From Monomorium pharaonis (Eukaryota > Arthropoda > Insecta > Hymenoptera > Formicidae): a stretch of 64,000 bases of DNA. Under the pieces are notes generated by a model. It saw nothing but the letters and a program-made list of their open reading frames with translations. It was not told the DNA's origin and did not search any database. A program made the position numbers and the translations under genes. Below are positions 10,701 through 25,200 of this stretch, in pieces. Position 1 is the stretch's first letter, and every line of letters starts with the position of its first letter. The DNA lies in NCBI RefSeq assembly GCF_013373865.1, contig NC_050471.1:27003176-27067175 (forward strand), written 5' to 3'.

Positions 10701-13700
10701 TCTCGAATCGACCGTAACACGTGTAGATGCGCGATAAATCCTCTTTCCTACCGCAAAACCGCAAAAGGGTAACAATCAATCTCGATGCTCGGCTTTAATA
10801 CCTGAGTAGTCAGGATGGAGGACAACATTAAGTAGCTCTCCTGCTGATCCTTAATGATGTCAGCGTTCTCGTGCATGCCGAAGACACTGGGCGCGGTGGC
10901 CATCGGCAATTCTCTCACGTAGTTCAGGAATTGATCGTACTCGCTGACCGACGGTACGTAATAAAGACCGCTGGGATCGAACGGGTATTTCCGATCGGCC
11001 ACGATCACGTCCTCGTGATAGAATCGCGCCAGGATTGTGTTCAGGGTCCGTCGGTCCCACTCGTCGGTCACGCGACCACCGTAATTGCATTCACCTTGAA
11101 GAAAGGAAAATCGGAGGATTAAAGAACACCCTAAAGATGAAAACTCGTTGCTTTTTGTGGCTTGTCAGTGAGTTTTGAATATTTATTTCCATAACATTCT
11201 CGCGGCCATTTCTCGTTTTTAGTGTCAATTAAAACTTTACAAGCTGCAGTAATGTGCAAAAAAAAGAAGATGATTTTCTTTTGACTTGTTTATAACTTGC
11301 CTGTAAAACTATCCATTAAATATTTATAAAAGTAAAAATATACAGTTTGCAGTTTGACTATAAAAAATGCTGTATAATCTACAATTTTAATAATAAAGTG
11401 AACCCTGTTGTTATAAAAAAATTATTTATTTATTGTTTGAATATGTACAAGAGATAAACGTTTTTTTCTTTAATTTTCTTAATATCATAAAATAAGATAC
11501 ATGTATATTGTATCTTATACTGGAATTGTCTACGTTGTTAAGTAATTATATAAAAAATCAGTAAATATTGTACTTTTACCTAATAATTAGAGATTAAAAA
11601 ACAGATGTTTTAAAATTATTTTGCAATAAACAAATCGAGGTTTACTACAAAAAGAAATTTTGTATCAAAATTCTAAAAAAAATATAGAACTTATCTTTCT
11701 GTTTGAATTATTAATGTGAAAATTTTATTCGCGCGCGCGATTGTGAAAATTCATATACGATAGAAACAACAAAATTGAATTTACTTACCGGTCAGGTACT
11801 TCAATGCGGTGAACTGAACGTCGTCGTACTGGTCGAGCAAGAGCTTGAGCTGCAGCACGCTGATACGCAGATCCGTCTCGTTGAATTCGTACTGATTGTT
11901 CCAGCCGATCGGTCCAAACTTCCGTCGCTCCTGCACAATCCCGTGAAAGAAGCAAAGCGAGAAGAGCAGCCGTTTGAAGATCACCTGCTGCTTCGACGTG
12001 TCGAAGAAGTCGGGATCGCATATCGGGTCCTACCGCGACATTTAACCACATCTCATAGAGTCAGTCTCTCATCCCCTTCTCTGTTAGCGTGAGCGAAAAC
12101 GGGAAATCGCGTGATCTACCTGGTGGAACGACCGCAGGATATTCGCGCGCAGTCCTTTGGGAGGCTCATTCGTCATCTTCACGCCGTTCTGTAGAACGCT
12201 GACCGGAAAATGCTCGACCGGATAACTTGTCAGCCACAGCCGGAAGTCGGGGTGCACCGTCTCCTTCGTGAAGCTCTCGCATATCTAAACGTGACGAAAT
12301 AAAAGTAACAAGACGGCAAGCCGTAGAACAGACAGTCCATTAAAAAATTTAAAAATGCTCTGCGGCGAAAATATTTCCTTGAAATATTACTTAAAGATTT
12401 TTAAGTTAGAAAAAAATATCGACAGTTATCTTATTTAAATTTAAATACAATAGATCCTAATATAATCCAAAAATTAAAGATTTTATTCACGTTTATAAAT
12501 TAACCTATAAAATTTTTAATAAATACTTTTTAAATAGAATATAAGTCTAAATATTGAGAGTCAATTTACATTTGAAAAATATAAGAATTTATATTAATTA
12601 AAAAATATTATTAATTACAAATTCTATAATTAAATTTATAAATGAGTACCAAATTTTTAAGTTTAGAATGATTGGTAAATTTAAGATCTATTACATTTAA
12701 ATTGATAATTTAATTATTATACGTCTCTTCTTACTTTTAATTTTTTTAATTTCAAGAAATATTTTCGCACGTTTAAAGAAAAACTTAGAGAAGAAAGTTG
12801 ATCAATTTCTTTAATCGACACACGTACCCAACAAAAAAATGTCATCATAAGTTTAATAAAAAAAATTACAGTCACTTCGATCGCTTTTGGTAGCTTCAGT
12901 GTTAATCTTTTTAATCGCTTAAAATATATTCGATTTATGTGATTCGAGTGCAAGAAGTTACTTTTTCCAGAGTGAGCATAAAGGTCTTGGCGACGTGACA
13001 ATTTTGTAACACCACCCAGGTGCCGTTCTTCGCGCCCTCGTCGATGAGAGCCTCGGCGATTACCCCTTGACCCTGGCCCAGAGACAGGGAGAACAGCCTG
13101 CTGGCACCGAAGCCCTGGTCGTCGGCGAATTTCAACAGGATCGCCATCGGGTCCGCGCCCGGTGTCAGGACGAATATCAACGGGATGCAGGAGTGCGAGT
13201 CCGCGAAGGAGGCCGCCAGATCAAAGGGCGGTGGCACGATGTACTGGTGCCCCAGTTGCTCTGTCGGGTGATCGACGAAAAATTCAGAATAGAACAGGGA
13301 AAAACAACAGCGGACGGCTCCAACAATTTCAGCCGGGAATTTCCAGCTGCATATTTATAGAGTTGCTTTTGTATTTTACAACGGGAGGGAAATAAAGGAT
13401 ATAAAGGGATAACGTTATATTGGAGGGATATGTACTTCCCATTGTCGCAAAGAATTTAATTTCGCCGTTTTCCTCGGCGCAGCGTACGGCCTAGATTCCC
13501 CGCAACGTTCCCTTTATCTGGGTCGATCTATTCTTAGATTTTGGTGGTCTCGCCCTTCCCTTTTTGAACAACCTTACCTGCGACGAACAATTGCGCCGCC
13601 GGCACGATCTTGTCGGGACGTATGCAACGTAGCACCAGCATCTTCTCGAAGCTGCTCAGTTTGTTCCAGGGCGCTGGGAAGGACGTGGTGTGGGGCTCCC

Positions 13701-16261
13701 TGTGATCGAATATCTTCTTCCACTCATCGATACTTCTCGCGTAGGATTCTCTTATTCCCTGAATGAACGAAAAAAAGGATCTTTTCGCTACCAGGTAGAC
13801 CTTCACGTTCCAATAAATATTCTCGCAATTAAATTCCTAATTAACCAATAGATTAAAGAGATTCCGTTGAATTTCATTGAGACATTCGATCGGATTCCTC
13901 GCGAAGAATTTTTATTAGCTCTTACAAAGAAATTTAATACGCTTTCCATACAAGATGTTTGCTTTAACGTTGGCGTGCTGGTCCGCGGGTTATTCGGGAA
14001 AGTTTACCGTGAATCCTGGCACGCTGTCCAATCGACAAAGCTCGTCCCAGCACCTCGTCGGCAGCCATTCGACGGGATTGGCGAAGGGATTTTCGAGGCC
14101 GACGCCGCCGGTCAGCAGGAACATCCACTGGGCCATCGAGAGCTGGCCCTGCTTGTTCAGCAAGTTCACGGACAGCAGAAGCGAGAAGAGCAGCTTGTCC
14201 TTCTCGAAGAGCGAGCGGCATATGTTGACGTAAAGGGAATAGGTGAAGCACCTGGTGAGGTCCTTCAGACGCTGCTTTACGTTATCCGCCGGCGGCGTGT
14301 TGTCAATCGTATTCTTAAAGAGATTGACGAACCAGGCGAGGGAGTACTGGTACATTGGATCGATATTCGCCAGCATGGCTGCGAAAGGGATCAACGGGCT
14401 TTAAATTATTAAAGCTTAGTATACGCGATTTTAAACAGACTTTGAAACAACTTCATATATGTACTTCATGCTTTTAAATATTTATTTTTAAATAGATATG
14501 GCTTTCATAGACTTTAAACAGATTTTAAATATATAAAGAAATTGTTTTTAATTTACAAGCTTTAAGATTTTATTTGTAATGGTACGATGATCCAGCTCAT
14601 CAGCTATTTATTTATTATATCGATGTTTAAATACACATTAAAACATTTTAGTTAAAAATAGCTAATATTCTTCCGTAAATTAACGAAGATTATTGCTATT
14701 TTTATATTTTACGTTTAGAATAATTCTTATTTTGTTTTTAATCGCTAATAACAGATAAGGAACCAATGCTCATTAATGACTTTAAATAATAATAAATAAT
14801 CTTTTGTGCTTTAACAGAATTTCAAACAACTGGTTTAAATTTAACAATTTTTCTACGTATTAGATAAACAGATTGTGTCTGGATATTTTTGCTCACCAAT
14901 CGTAAAGAAGAGAACAGTACTGTAAACCGCAATTGGCGTGTACTGCAATCTCGCCGCGTCGATCGACTTCTCGGTAATTTCAGCAGCAGTCTGCTTAGTT
15001 TGAATCTCGTTTGCCAGATTTTTGGACGAACTCAACACAGCGATGGCGGTTTCATCTTCGAGGATGTTCTCCTTGGACGCGGACAACACCTCCAAGATCT
15101 TATTCTCTATCTCCTTTAACATCCTGCGAAAAAACGTTAACGAAATACCGTTTGTCGAACGATAATCCTGAATTATAAACTAATGAAGTTCTACAGAATT
15201 AATATTCATTTGGATACAAAATTTATTTTATTGATATAAATATGTTTATTATTCGAGAATTTGGTACGTAATTTTATCAATTAAAAATAAAATACTCATT
15301 GATAATTAGTAATAATAAATTTTATCTCTCACAAGGAAACCTCGCGAACTCAAAAATTCAGATTTTAATAAAACTTGGCATAAATGTAGAGGGGGTAAAT
15401 ACATGAATTTAGAAATTTTTAGTTGGTGTCCAAAAACGGTTCAAAGGGGTAAAACCACCCTTCAATATTGAGACATTTTTGCGGTTTTTCGATATATCTC
15501 GTAAACTAAACAAAATATTAAAAAATGTTTCATACAAAAGTTTTACAGCATAAATACCTCCATTTAACTACGTTACTCATTTTTCAAAAAAAAATAGAAT
15601 AAAAAAATCTTTTTTTTTTAATACATAGCATAGTTAAATAAAGGTATTTATACTGTAAAACTTTCATAGGAAACATTTTTTTTTTATTTTGTTTAATTCA
15701 CGACGTATACCGAAAAACCACAAAAATCATCTCAACTTTGAAGGGTGGTTTCATCCCTTCAAACCGTTTTTGGGCATCAACTAAAAATTTCTAAATTTAT
15801 GTATTCACCCCCTCTACATTTATGCCAAGTCTCATTAAAATCTGAATTTTCGAGTTCGCAAGATTCCCTTGTCAGTGACCTAAATATATTTTTCAACATG
15901 TAAAATAATTTTATAGAGAGATATTTACTTATTTACAGAATATATTTACTTATTAATTATTCCATCTTAAGTGAGATAGTTTAATTACTATTAAACAATT
16001 TTAAGTAAAAGTATGAAAAGGTACAGAAATGTAGAAAGGTGGAATATAAAAAGAGGTCTTTTTTTATACTTTTTATTAGCCGCTCCTTGAACTATCAGCT
16101 GATTTTTCTCGGCCTCAAGCTCGGGCCTTTCTTTTGCGACAACTATTCCCAGAAGCTGATCGTCCAGACCGACCGGGGTGATCATGAAGTTCAAAAGAGT
16201 CACTTTTACCACTACTTCCGGCAAATAGTGTGGATTTCGCAATTTTGTAGTGATGTAAAAT
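7753..16261 (-). other. Dynein AAA5-AAA6 and C-terminal domain (exons 27-38)
   Basis: Exon 27 carries the very conserved FYITTKLRNPHYLPE and LLNFMITP blocks, and exon 28 the DETAIAVLSSSK block. Exons 29-33 cover AAA6, including SLSLGQGQG and WVVLQNCH. Exons 34-38 form the C-terminal domain with GECNYGGRVTDEWDRR, the DGVYVYGLFLDGARF block, CPVYKTSERKG and the terminal LCQLSE. The intron between exons 27 and 28 (15,124-16,069) holds the first foldback element. Confidence 0.92.
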
Positions 16262-19200
16262 CTATGGAAATTAAATACAAAAATTTCTCCTATTAAAATG
16301 TATATACAAATAAATTTCTCATAATAAAATAAATATAAATTAATTAAATAATTAATTAATAAATTTAATATCAAATCTAATCTTGTTAGTAAAATTTCTC
16401 ATAATTTTAAAACTACAATAAGAGAGATTTTTTTTATGTAAATAATGTAACTTATAATTACATTTATAACCAGCGTATCGAGAAGAAATAAAATAAAGAG
16501 CTCAAGAGAGTCGAACGGACTTACTGAAATTTATCGGAATACTCGATAATACTGTCGCCGATCCTGATGCACAACGCGCCGCCAGATCTGAAGGTCTGCT
16601 TCATCAGCAACGGTTCCAGGGCCGCGTCCAGCTCCTCGCCGATGTTCTCCAACAGCACCGGCTGTCCGAACTGTACGGCGTTCTCGAGGATCCTCATGTA
16701 ATCCGGCTGCGTCAGTCTGATGACGTGCAGATTCGACGCCTTCTCCATATTCTTCACCCACTTGTTTGCCTGGCCCTGCGGATCGATCATGAGCGGCCAG
16801 CGACGCGAGTTCGTGATAATTATGCCGTTGTCGATGGAGAACAGGTCGCTCGGCAGGCCGGATATGTTCCAGGCGCGGATGAGCACCGGATCGCCCAGCA
16901 CCTGGGTGAGCTGGAAGTCCTGGGTGCAGACGACTTTCAATCGGGTGCAAAACTCCACCCAGTTTTCAACCTGCCGCTGCCGGTACTGCATCGTGAAGAC
17001 GCCGAGGTAGGCCACCACGCCGGAACCGATCAGGATGTCGCCCGTCAATCGGTGGTAGCTCTCCCCGAGCGATCTGGCCGAGAGATTGTATGTTGTGTTC
17101 ACAAAAGTGAAAATTTTATAATTAAAATTAAAATTGGAAATAAAAAAAACAAAGATAATCCTTAAAGTAGGACGTCAATTACAGCTATTCAAAATTCAAG
17201 ATTTTTAGGAGACAAATATTAGATTAAAAAATATTAATTTAACTACATTGATAATTTCCAATTTGATTCGGGAATAGAGGGAGAAGCTCTAATAACTCAA
17301 GAGGCTAACGAAAATATAACATACTTGGCGGTCTCGGACCATCTGGTGTATTCCCCACCGAGGCCCCCGATCAGTTCCTCGGCTCTCCTCAGCTTCTCCT
17401 CGCACTCCTTCACCTCGTCGGTCATCGCCTGGTATTCGGCCCTCCGTTGCGCCAACAGGGTCTCCAATCGGGCCAATCTTTCCCGCACCTCCTGCAGCTG
17501 GCTCCTCTTCAGCGTCAGCTGCTCCATCGCTGCTGAGTAGCCGGCCTCGGCCTTCGCCAGGGCCTGCCTCTTCGGCGCCACCACCTTAGCGACCTTGTCG
17601 TACTCCGACAGGGCGAACACCCAGCGGCACAGACCCTCGCAGGCGGTCGACACCTGCCTGATACGCTCCGGATCGAAATTCGGATTCGTCAGGATCGTCG
17701 TGCGGATCTTGGCCATGATGCGCTCGGGGATGTTGTCCTTGTCGTAGTTCAGCAGCGACTCCAGAAACCGTATGTCGCCGAGAATGCGAAGCGACGGCTT
17801 CCAGTAGTCGTCCATCGGACCCTCCGGGCCCTGCACCCGCTCTGGCTTGACGTCCTGCACCGATTTTCAGGGAGATTCTTAATGCAAAACCGGAAGCTTT
17901 GGAAACAAACTTTGACTAAATAATTTCACAGAAACTGTTCGGCAGTGGAGTTTTTAGATCGGGTAATGCGATTTCAGCAACCTTCCCCTATTACAATGGA
18001 TGTATGATATTATTTGTTGTATTATAAATTTGCATGTCACAATATTTGCTCATTTGTGTTTTATATTATACATTAATGAATATTATACATTTAATTAGAT
18101 GCCGCATAAACGTGTATCTCATGCATACATTAATATTCATGTGCCGTTACCCGCAACCTACCTAAATTCAAGGAAACCACCGAATATTATTTGGTGTCGA
18201 TTAATTTGTTATTTCTATCAACAAGCGAGACGCAACATTGTTATTAACCGTGTCGTTTATTCGGTAATTATTCAACGTACCTTTAGTATGCAAATCGCTT
18301 CCATGACCAGTCGCACACCGGCTGGCGGGCGTTTCATGGATTTCACGATTTGGATGTCCTGCGGAGTCAGGGTGTTCAGGGCGGCGTTCGCCGCCTCCAG
18401 TATCGGCATCACTTCCTTGAGATCCGCGTCGCACTCAGCGCGGATCTCCTTGGCTTCCGCGGCGACGACCTGACAGATACGCAAATTACGATAGAACATT
18501 AAATTCTTCAAGTTTATTTGAAATAATTATTTTCATCAAGCAAACTAATTACGAAAATATTTTAATATGTTAGAAACATTTAAAATAATTCGAGCACGGA
18601 TTGAAAAATTATTGCATGAAAACGTGAAAATTGATTAATCTCTGACAGACATCAAAAATTCTCTATCTTGCAAGTAATGTTAGAAATTGAATTATTTAAA
18701 TAATAACTGATTCAAAAAATGACAAGACTGAAAAAGAGATAGAAACTAATTCGTCTTTTAATTATGAAAATCTCAATAAATAATAATAAATATTATAAAA
18801 TGAATTAAAATACAAATAAAATAATTGTGCAAAGAAATTAAAGAATACACAGAGGGAGGGAGAGAACAAAGAGCTATAAGAGTCTGCACTTATTGTGTAG
18901 TTGTGTAATTTTTTATAACAATTAATACTTTATTAATAAAAAATAATTATGATATCGATAAAAGAAAATAAGATGTAAATATAAGATATATTGCAACATA
19001 TTGTGAAATCTGTTCTCACCATAGCAGCTTCCTCGTCCTTCTTAACGACCTGCTCGATCTCGCTGGCTTCCTCGCTCTGCCGCTGCACGTCTAGGAACAT
19101 GCCCTCCACGTCCTTCGCAGCCACCAGCAACTTCGGCTGAAGAGCCACCAAAACCTGCTGCATTCTGCTGACCTCTTTACGCGTGCTGTCCAGCCTGCCG

Positions 19201-22200
19201 AGGCCAGCCTCGTACCTCTTCTTGCCCTGCAACACCTCCTTCCGTTTCCGGTCCAGCAGATCCTTGAACGTGTTGATGAGCTCCAGGTAGGACGTCGGCG
19301 TGACGTAGTTGTGGCGATTCAACTGCCTCAGGAAGTCCCTCGTCAGCTCCTGCGTGGACGTGTGGAAGTACTGGCACATCGCGATGCAGGCGTGACGTTC
19401 GTCGCTCGGCATGTCGATCTCGCCGAGGAATTGCGTGGCGACTGCTAGCAGGGCGTCCTCCGGCCAGGGCTGCAGCCAGTCGATGGTGCAGCAGTTGACC
19501 AGCGCTGGGAACTTGCGGATCCGGGTGCGGAAGTTGTCGCCGATCGGCGACATCGTCACCACCACGTGCAAGTGCTCGCGTACCGTCTGCACGAAGAAGT
19601 TGAAGAGCGCCACCGGACTGCCGTCCGTCTGCACGGATCTAAACACGAGTTATAAACATTAATATTAACTATTTTGTTTTAATTATTAGTATGACTATTT
19701 AATCCTTTCAGATCTGATAAATATTGTCGAGCTATTTCCAAAAGTTTGGCGAATCATTAAATACAAAAATAAAGTCTGAACATAAGAAATTAGAATGGCG
19801 GAGCCAAGAGATAAAATTATTAAATGGCAATAAAATTATTCACTGGGCGCATCGTTCATTTGACGTAAATGTAAAGACTGTTTATTATAGGCGTTCTTCC
19901 TCGCATTTGAAAATATTGATCAATATCGGGTCTTGATTACAATAATTATCTTTTCCAATCCATTGAAACGAAGAGCTTGATAAATGGAATGTCGGTTTTA
20001 GCGCCCTTCCTCTACCAAAGATACGACCTTTTAAAGAACCTGATACATATATGTAGTACGCACCATTAGATCAGAAAGAGTTAATTAAAATTGAAAAATC
20101 ACTTCGACCGTTCTGTCGCGTACAATTTTTTTTCACGTGGCTGACATACTCTTTTTACCTTTATGGTCCTTTGATGCCTTGATTTTTACTCTCATGCATA
20201 TTTAAAACTCAATGTGTAAAATATTAATTTGTTTTAAGCTTTAATCTTGATCTTCCGAGTTTATTAATCAATTTTATCAATAGTTTTATCATGCTTAATT
20301 AACAAAATTTAAAAATACAAGAGAAATTCGTTTGGACGATGTGGACATTTCTCTCGATATAACTTTAACCTTTCAGTTAATGCATTTACCAATAAGCAAA
20401 CAAAAGGATTTACCAATAAGTTCACATAAGTAAACAAATAGACTTGTCAATAAATTTACATAAGTAAACAGATTTAACTTATTGATAAATGTTTACGTAA
20501 GTGAGTCAATAAGCAAACATTTATCAACCAGCTAAATCCATTTAAAATATTTGAAAAATCATGTTACATGAAGGGCAAATAATCGAGAAATTGACAAGAA
20601 AAATAAATGCACAAGCTGGAGTTAAAAGACTATACGTTCCGTATGTTTTGTGCATATTATTCAAAAATATTTTCCACTTTATCATTTTATCAAGAGAACG
20701 GCAAGGTAATTATTTAAACGATTCTTATTATACAGCTCTAATAAATACGTGAATTGCTTCACGAAAGACTTATTGATATTATCGCTCTGATTAATCGAAA
20801 ATTTAATTACCCAATTTCAATAAATTAATATTCTATTTTATGTGAGATAAAACCTGTCCCTCTGTCGATCGATGATCCGCATCTTTTCGCAAATCTCGGA
20901 CTTCTCGTCCGCCGCGAAGAGATTGGGCACCTCGCCGGAGTTCAGGAGATTGCTGATGTCCTCCAGGAAGGCTTCCTCCTTGATCTGCGTGTCCATGAAG
21001 AGAAACACCGTGTGCAGGTCGGCCGCGGCGCTCTTCCGCAGAATGTTCTTCAGGTCCTCGTGCCACTCGTATATGCCGTACTGCTGGGATATCTGCACCT
21101 GGAAGAGCTCGTAGTCGGATATGTGAGCTGCCAACTTCGTCAGGGATTGCCGGCCTGAGCCGCCCATGCCGACCAGAAGAGCGTGGCTGCGCGGCTGCAT
21201 CATCACCCGGCAGATCTTCGAGAGATGCTCTATCGCAAACCTGCGGGCCAGATTAATTCGTTGAATTTAAAATTAAATAATTTTTTTGAACTAAATTAAA
21301 ATTAAAGTTTATACAAAAAATAACTCACAAAAGAACCTCGTAAACCCAAAAATTCGGATTTTAATGAAACTTGGCATAAATGTAGAAGAGGTAAATAAAT
21401 AAATAAATGAATTTAGAAATTTTTCGTTTGCGTTTATAAACGGTTTAAAGGGTTGAAACCACTCTTTAAAAGTTGAGGGTTTTTGCCTTTTCTCGGTGTA
21501 GGTCATAAACTAAACAAAATATCAGAAAATGTTTTATACAAAAGTTTTACAGCATAAATACCTCTATTTAACTATGCTATTTATTTAAAAAAAAAATTGT
21601 TTTCAAAAAAAAATTTTTTTTCAAAAATAGATAGCATAGTTAAATAAAAATATTTATACTGTAAAATATTTGTATAAAATATTTTTTTATTTTAATATCT
21701 CGTTCAATTTACGAAATATATCGAGAAAAAGCAAAAATGTTTTTACCTTTAAATGTTTTTACATTTGATTAAAATCAGAATTTTCGAGTTCACGAGATTC
21801 CCTTGTTAAAAGTTGCATTAAAATTAAATTAACTTAAATTAGAAGTTAATTTTAAAAAACATTATTTGATATTAACTTAAAATCTTCAAGTACATTAATA
21901 ATTTTCTTTTAATTAAAAGAATTTATTTTTCTTTGTTTTATATACTTTTAAAAAATGCTAATTCAGCGCAATTAAAGCGCGACTTTTTTTGACGTTGATT
22001 GAAAACATACCTGAAGAGTACCAGGTCCATGGGCGTCTTCGAGATATCGTTGTACTCTACGAGATACTCCTCCACCGCTTTGGCGAGCGAGTCCCAATCT
22101 TGAACCTCCGTGTACAATTTCTGTTCGGCGATCGGATCATGAAAGTTACAGTAGATGAGATTTCGGAGATTCACCTCCGTTAATTCTGCGTCAGGTTCAT

Positions 22201-25200
22201 CTTTCAGATCTTGAAAAATGTAGTCCATGTCGTCCTCCATGTGCTCCTTTATGGTCTTTCGGATCTGTTCCACGAGCCACCTGCTGTCGGCTTCGTCGAC
22301 CAATCGGTCCCCGTAGACTCGGAGCACCTCGTGGACCCACAAACGCTTCATGCTTATCTTAAAAAATGTATTAAATGCAAATTATTTAATTCCTTGACAA
22401 ATAAAAGTAGTGCAATAAAAAAATTAATTAAGAAATTAACTTCACTTTGCATTTTCAATTTCCATTTTCTTACATTTATAATTTTGAAAAAAATAAATAA
22501 GTTGAAGTTTTATGGGTTTCAGAACTTTATTCATCAGCAGTCTAGGTTCTTTTTTTGTTCGGTACAAATTTTTTTAACTGTTCTAAGAATTCAGGACTAC
22601 TTTTCAACATCTTTACACAAGCAAATAGTTTTTCAACTCAAATGTTAAATCGAAACCGGATTCCGTTTACCTTTTATTTCGAAAAAAAAAGACCAAGTTG
22701 GTAGACAAAAAGTTAATTAATAATTTAATCGATACCGCTCCGTACCAGATCACCGATAGCCTCGGGAGTGGAGAGCAGCACGCCCTGAATAACCCGGGAG
22801 AAGTCACGCAGATTGAACAGATAATGCGACTTCGCGGGGGTCGGCAGCAGGTTCTGCCTGGTCTCTTTGTACACGTCCAGAGTGGCGTGGACCACCTGAT
22901 CGATGCATGGCTCGAAGTAGTCCGGGAAGCCGCGGGTAGCGAAGTGCCAGGCGGTGATCCTGCCGAATATAGTGACCAGGACGTCGTCGTCGAACTCGGA
23001 GATCGCCAGGGTGACGAAGTGCCGCTTGAACCTCGGCGTGACGTCACGCCCGCCCGCGGGCGGACTCATCGCGCACATCAACTGAACGTCTATGAGCTTG
23101 AACGGCATCATCTCCTTCCGGTCGTACCAGGTCCAGTGGTCGAGCCATTGGCGCAGAAGCTCGATGGGGGGCTGCGCGCCGTATTCCTCTTTCTGCGGCA
23201 TCGACACGTCGTCCACGAAGATCACCCAGTGCTGACCGGGCGGCGCACCATACAGACCTTTGTATCAAAAGTAATTATTATTTATTTTAGTAAAGGAAAA
23301 AGTCTTCAATACCAGCGCACAAATTATTTAAAGCGACACTTGTTATTTCTCGAAAACTATGTGTTATATTTTGTTAATACTAATAAAAACATGGTTTGTT
23401 ATTCTTTTTAGAAAAGAATAAAAAGTTTATTATTCATACAGTTATAGGTTTTTTACATAAAATCATTAAAAACAAATTTTTTTAAAGCAAAAAGAAACAA
23501 AACTGAAAATATTTCGAATCGATGGAAAAGTGACAAAATTGAAATTGTAACTTAATAACAATAATTATAAAGCCATTTTCAAAACGGTATTTTGCCTAAA
23601 GCCTTATCCCGAAATTCATCATGTTTTTTAGCGATGCTTCAAGCGACCGGATTTCTAAGTCGATCGTGTAAACTCGACGAAGAAACTTCAACTTCAAGAT
23701 CGTACAGAGAAAAGTAAAAAAAAAATTCAACTTCGCTCGAGAGCTTCTGAAAGCTTAAGTCTCTTCTTTAAGATACCCTTGAGCAAAGTTGAAAACAACT
23801 TTCTTTTTTCTTTGCTAAAAGAAAACTTAACGAGATTTTAATCTGATGCTATAAAATGCTTTTTAGAAAATGACTATCTCTGACTATGAAAATGAACAAT
23901 CTATGACCATCTTCCGCAATGTTATAAAAATTTTTAAAAGAAATTAGATCTTTTAATTTTGTTAGAGCATGTAACGTAAGTTAAACTTTTGCACGGTAAT
24001 TTTTATCTTACATGTAATCAAATGAAATTTTGTTGCATGTCTTTTAATAATTTTTTTCTTCTAATAATAATAAAAATATTAAGACCAATAAAATTTTAAT
24101 TAATAACTTCTAATTACAATTTTCCCTTTGCTTTTACATAATTTCAATAGCAATGCAATCTAACTGATAACTCCAAATTAATAAATCAACGGACCTTTCC
24201 TTCTTCGGTCCAGCTTGCTCATAATGATATCCTGCGTCTGATTGGCAGTGGTCTGTGCCGAAAATATCACAAAAAGCGGTTTAAAGATCTCAGGATTATT
24301 CTTCTTTAGCAAGAACTCCATGATGTAAACGGACTTCCCGGTGCCCGTCGGTCCGACCAGAAGGACCGGCTTGTGATGGCGGACGAGATACCAGAAGAGA
24401 TGGAAGTATCGAACGGTCTCTACCGTGGAGACGATGATCTGGTTTACCGGCATGTCCCTGGGGATCGGTGGAACGTCTTTCAGATCCTCCAGCCAGGGTT
24501 TCCATCTGCCTTTGCCCTCCTTGATGTATTTGTAGTCAAAGACCGAACCGGTAGTTGGTAAAGGGACTATGTACGGCTTTTTTGGATCGCCGATTTCCGG
24601 CGATATGCCGAAGCGTCGACGCACTTCCTGCGGAAATTCGCGTTCCGCCAACGCCCTGAAGAGTACGTTGAACCACTCGCGGTAGTTGACCATCAGCGTG
24701 ACGCCCATTGCCCAGATGCACGAGAAAAAGAAGCAGCCCTATGCATTAAAAAATGTCTCTCTCCAAATGTTTCTTTATTGAAATGGCTATGTGGTTTAAT
24801 GAAAATGATTGAAGTATTGATGGACACAATTTAGACTTAACAAACATAAAATCAGTGAATCAGCCAATTATTCGTTTAACAAAACTAATTACAATTTAAT
24901 TAATTCTATAATTCATTTTCTAACAAAAGGGGTTTATAATTGGAATTGAATTAGGATTAATAATCTGTTATTCTTTTTGTGTTTAAATTATTAACACTGG
25001 ATCAAATAAATAAATAAGTAGCATTTTTCCGAAAAATGCATTTTTAATGGAAATTTATTCTGTCAGTTCTTAATTTTTTTTAAATAAAAATAACAAACAT
25101 TTATTTCTATTATAAGAAATGCGTTTTAAATCAGAAAATTTCTTTTGTTAATTGAAAATTAAATAGAATTATAGTCGAAAGAGTACCTAATGGTTTCACA

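Noticed and set aside
13867..14412. 181-codon plus-strand frame opposite the dynein gene
   Set aside because: It is the complement of dynein exon 29 and its intron flank; the minus-strand reading matches the dynein family, so this is a shadow frame.
22698..23411. 237-codon plus-strand frame
   Set aside because: It is antisense to dynein exon 20 and continues into intron sequence; no domain is seen on this strand.
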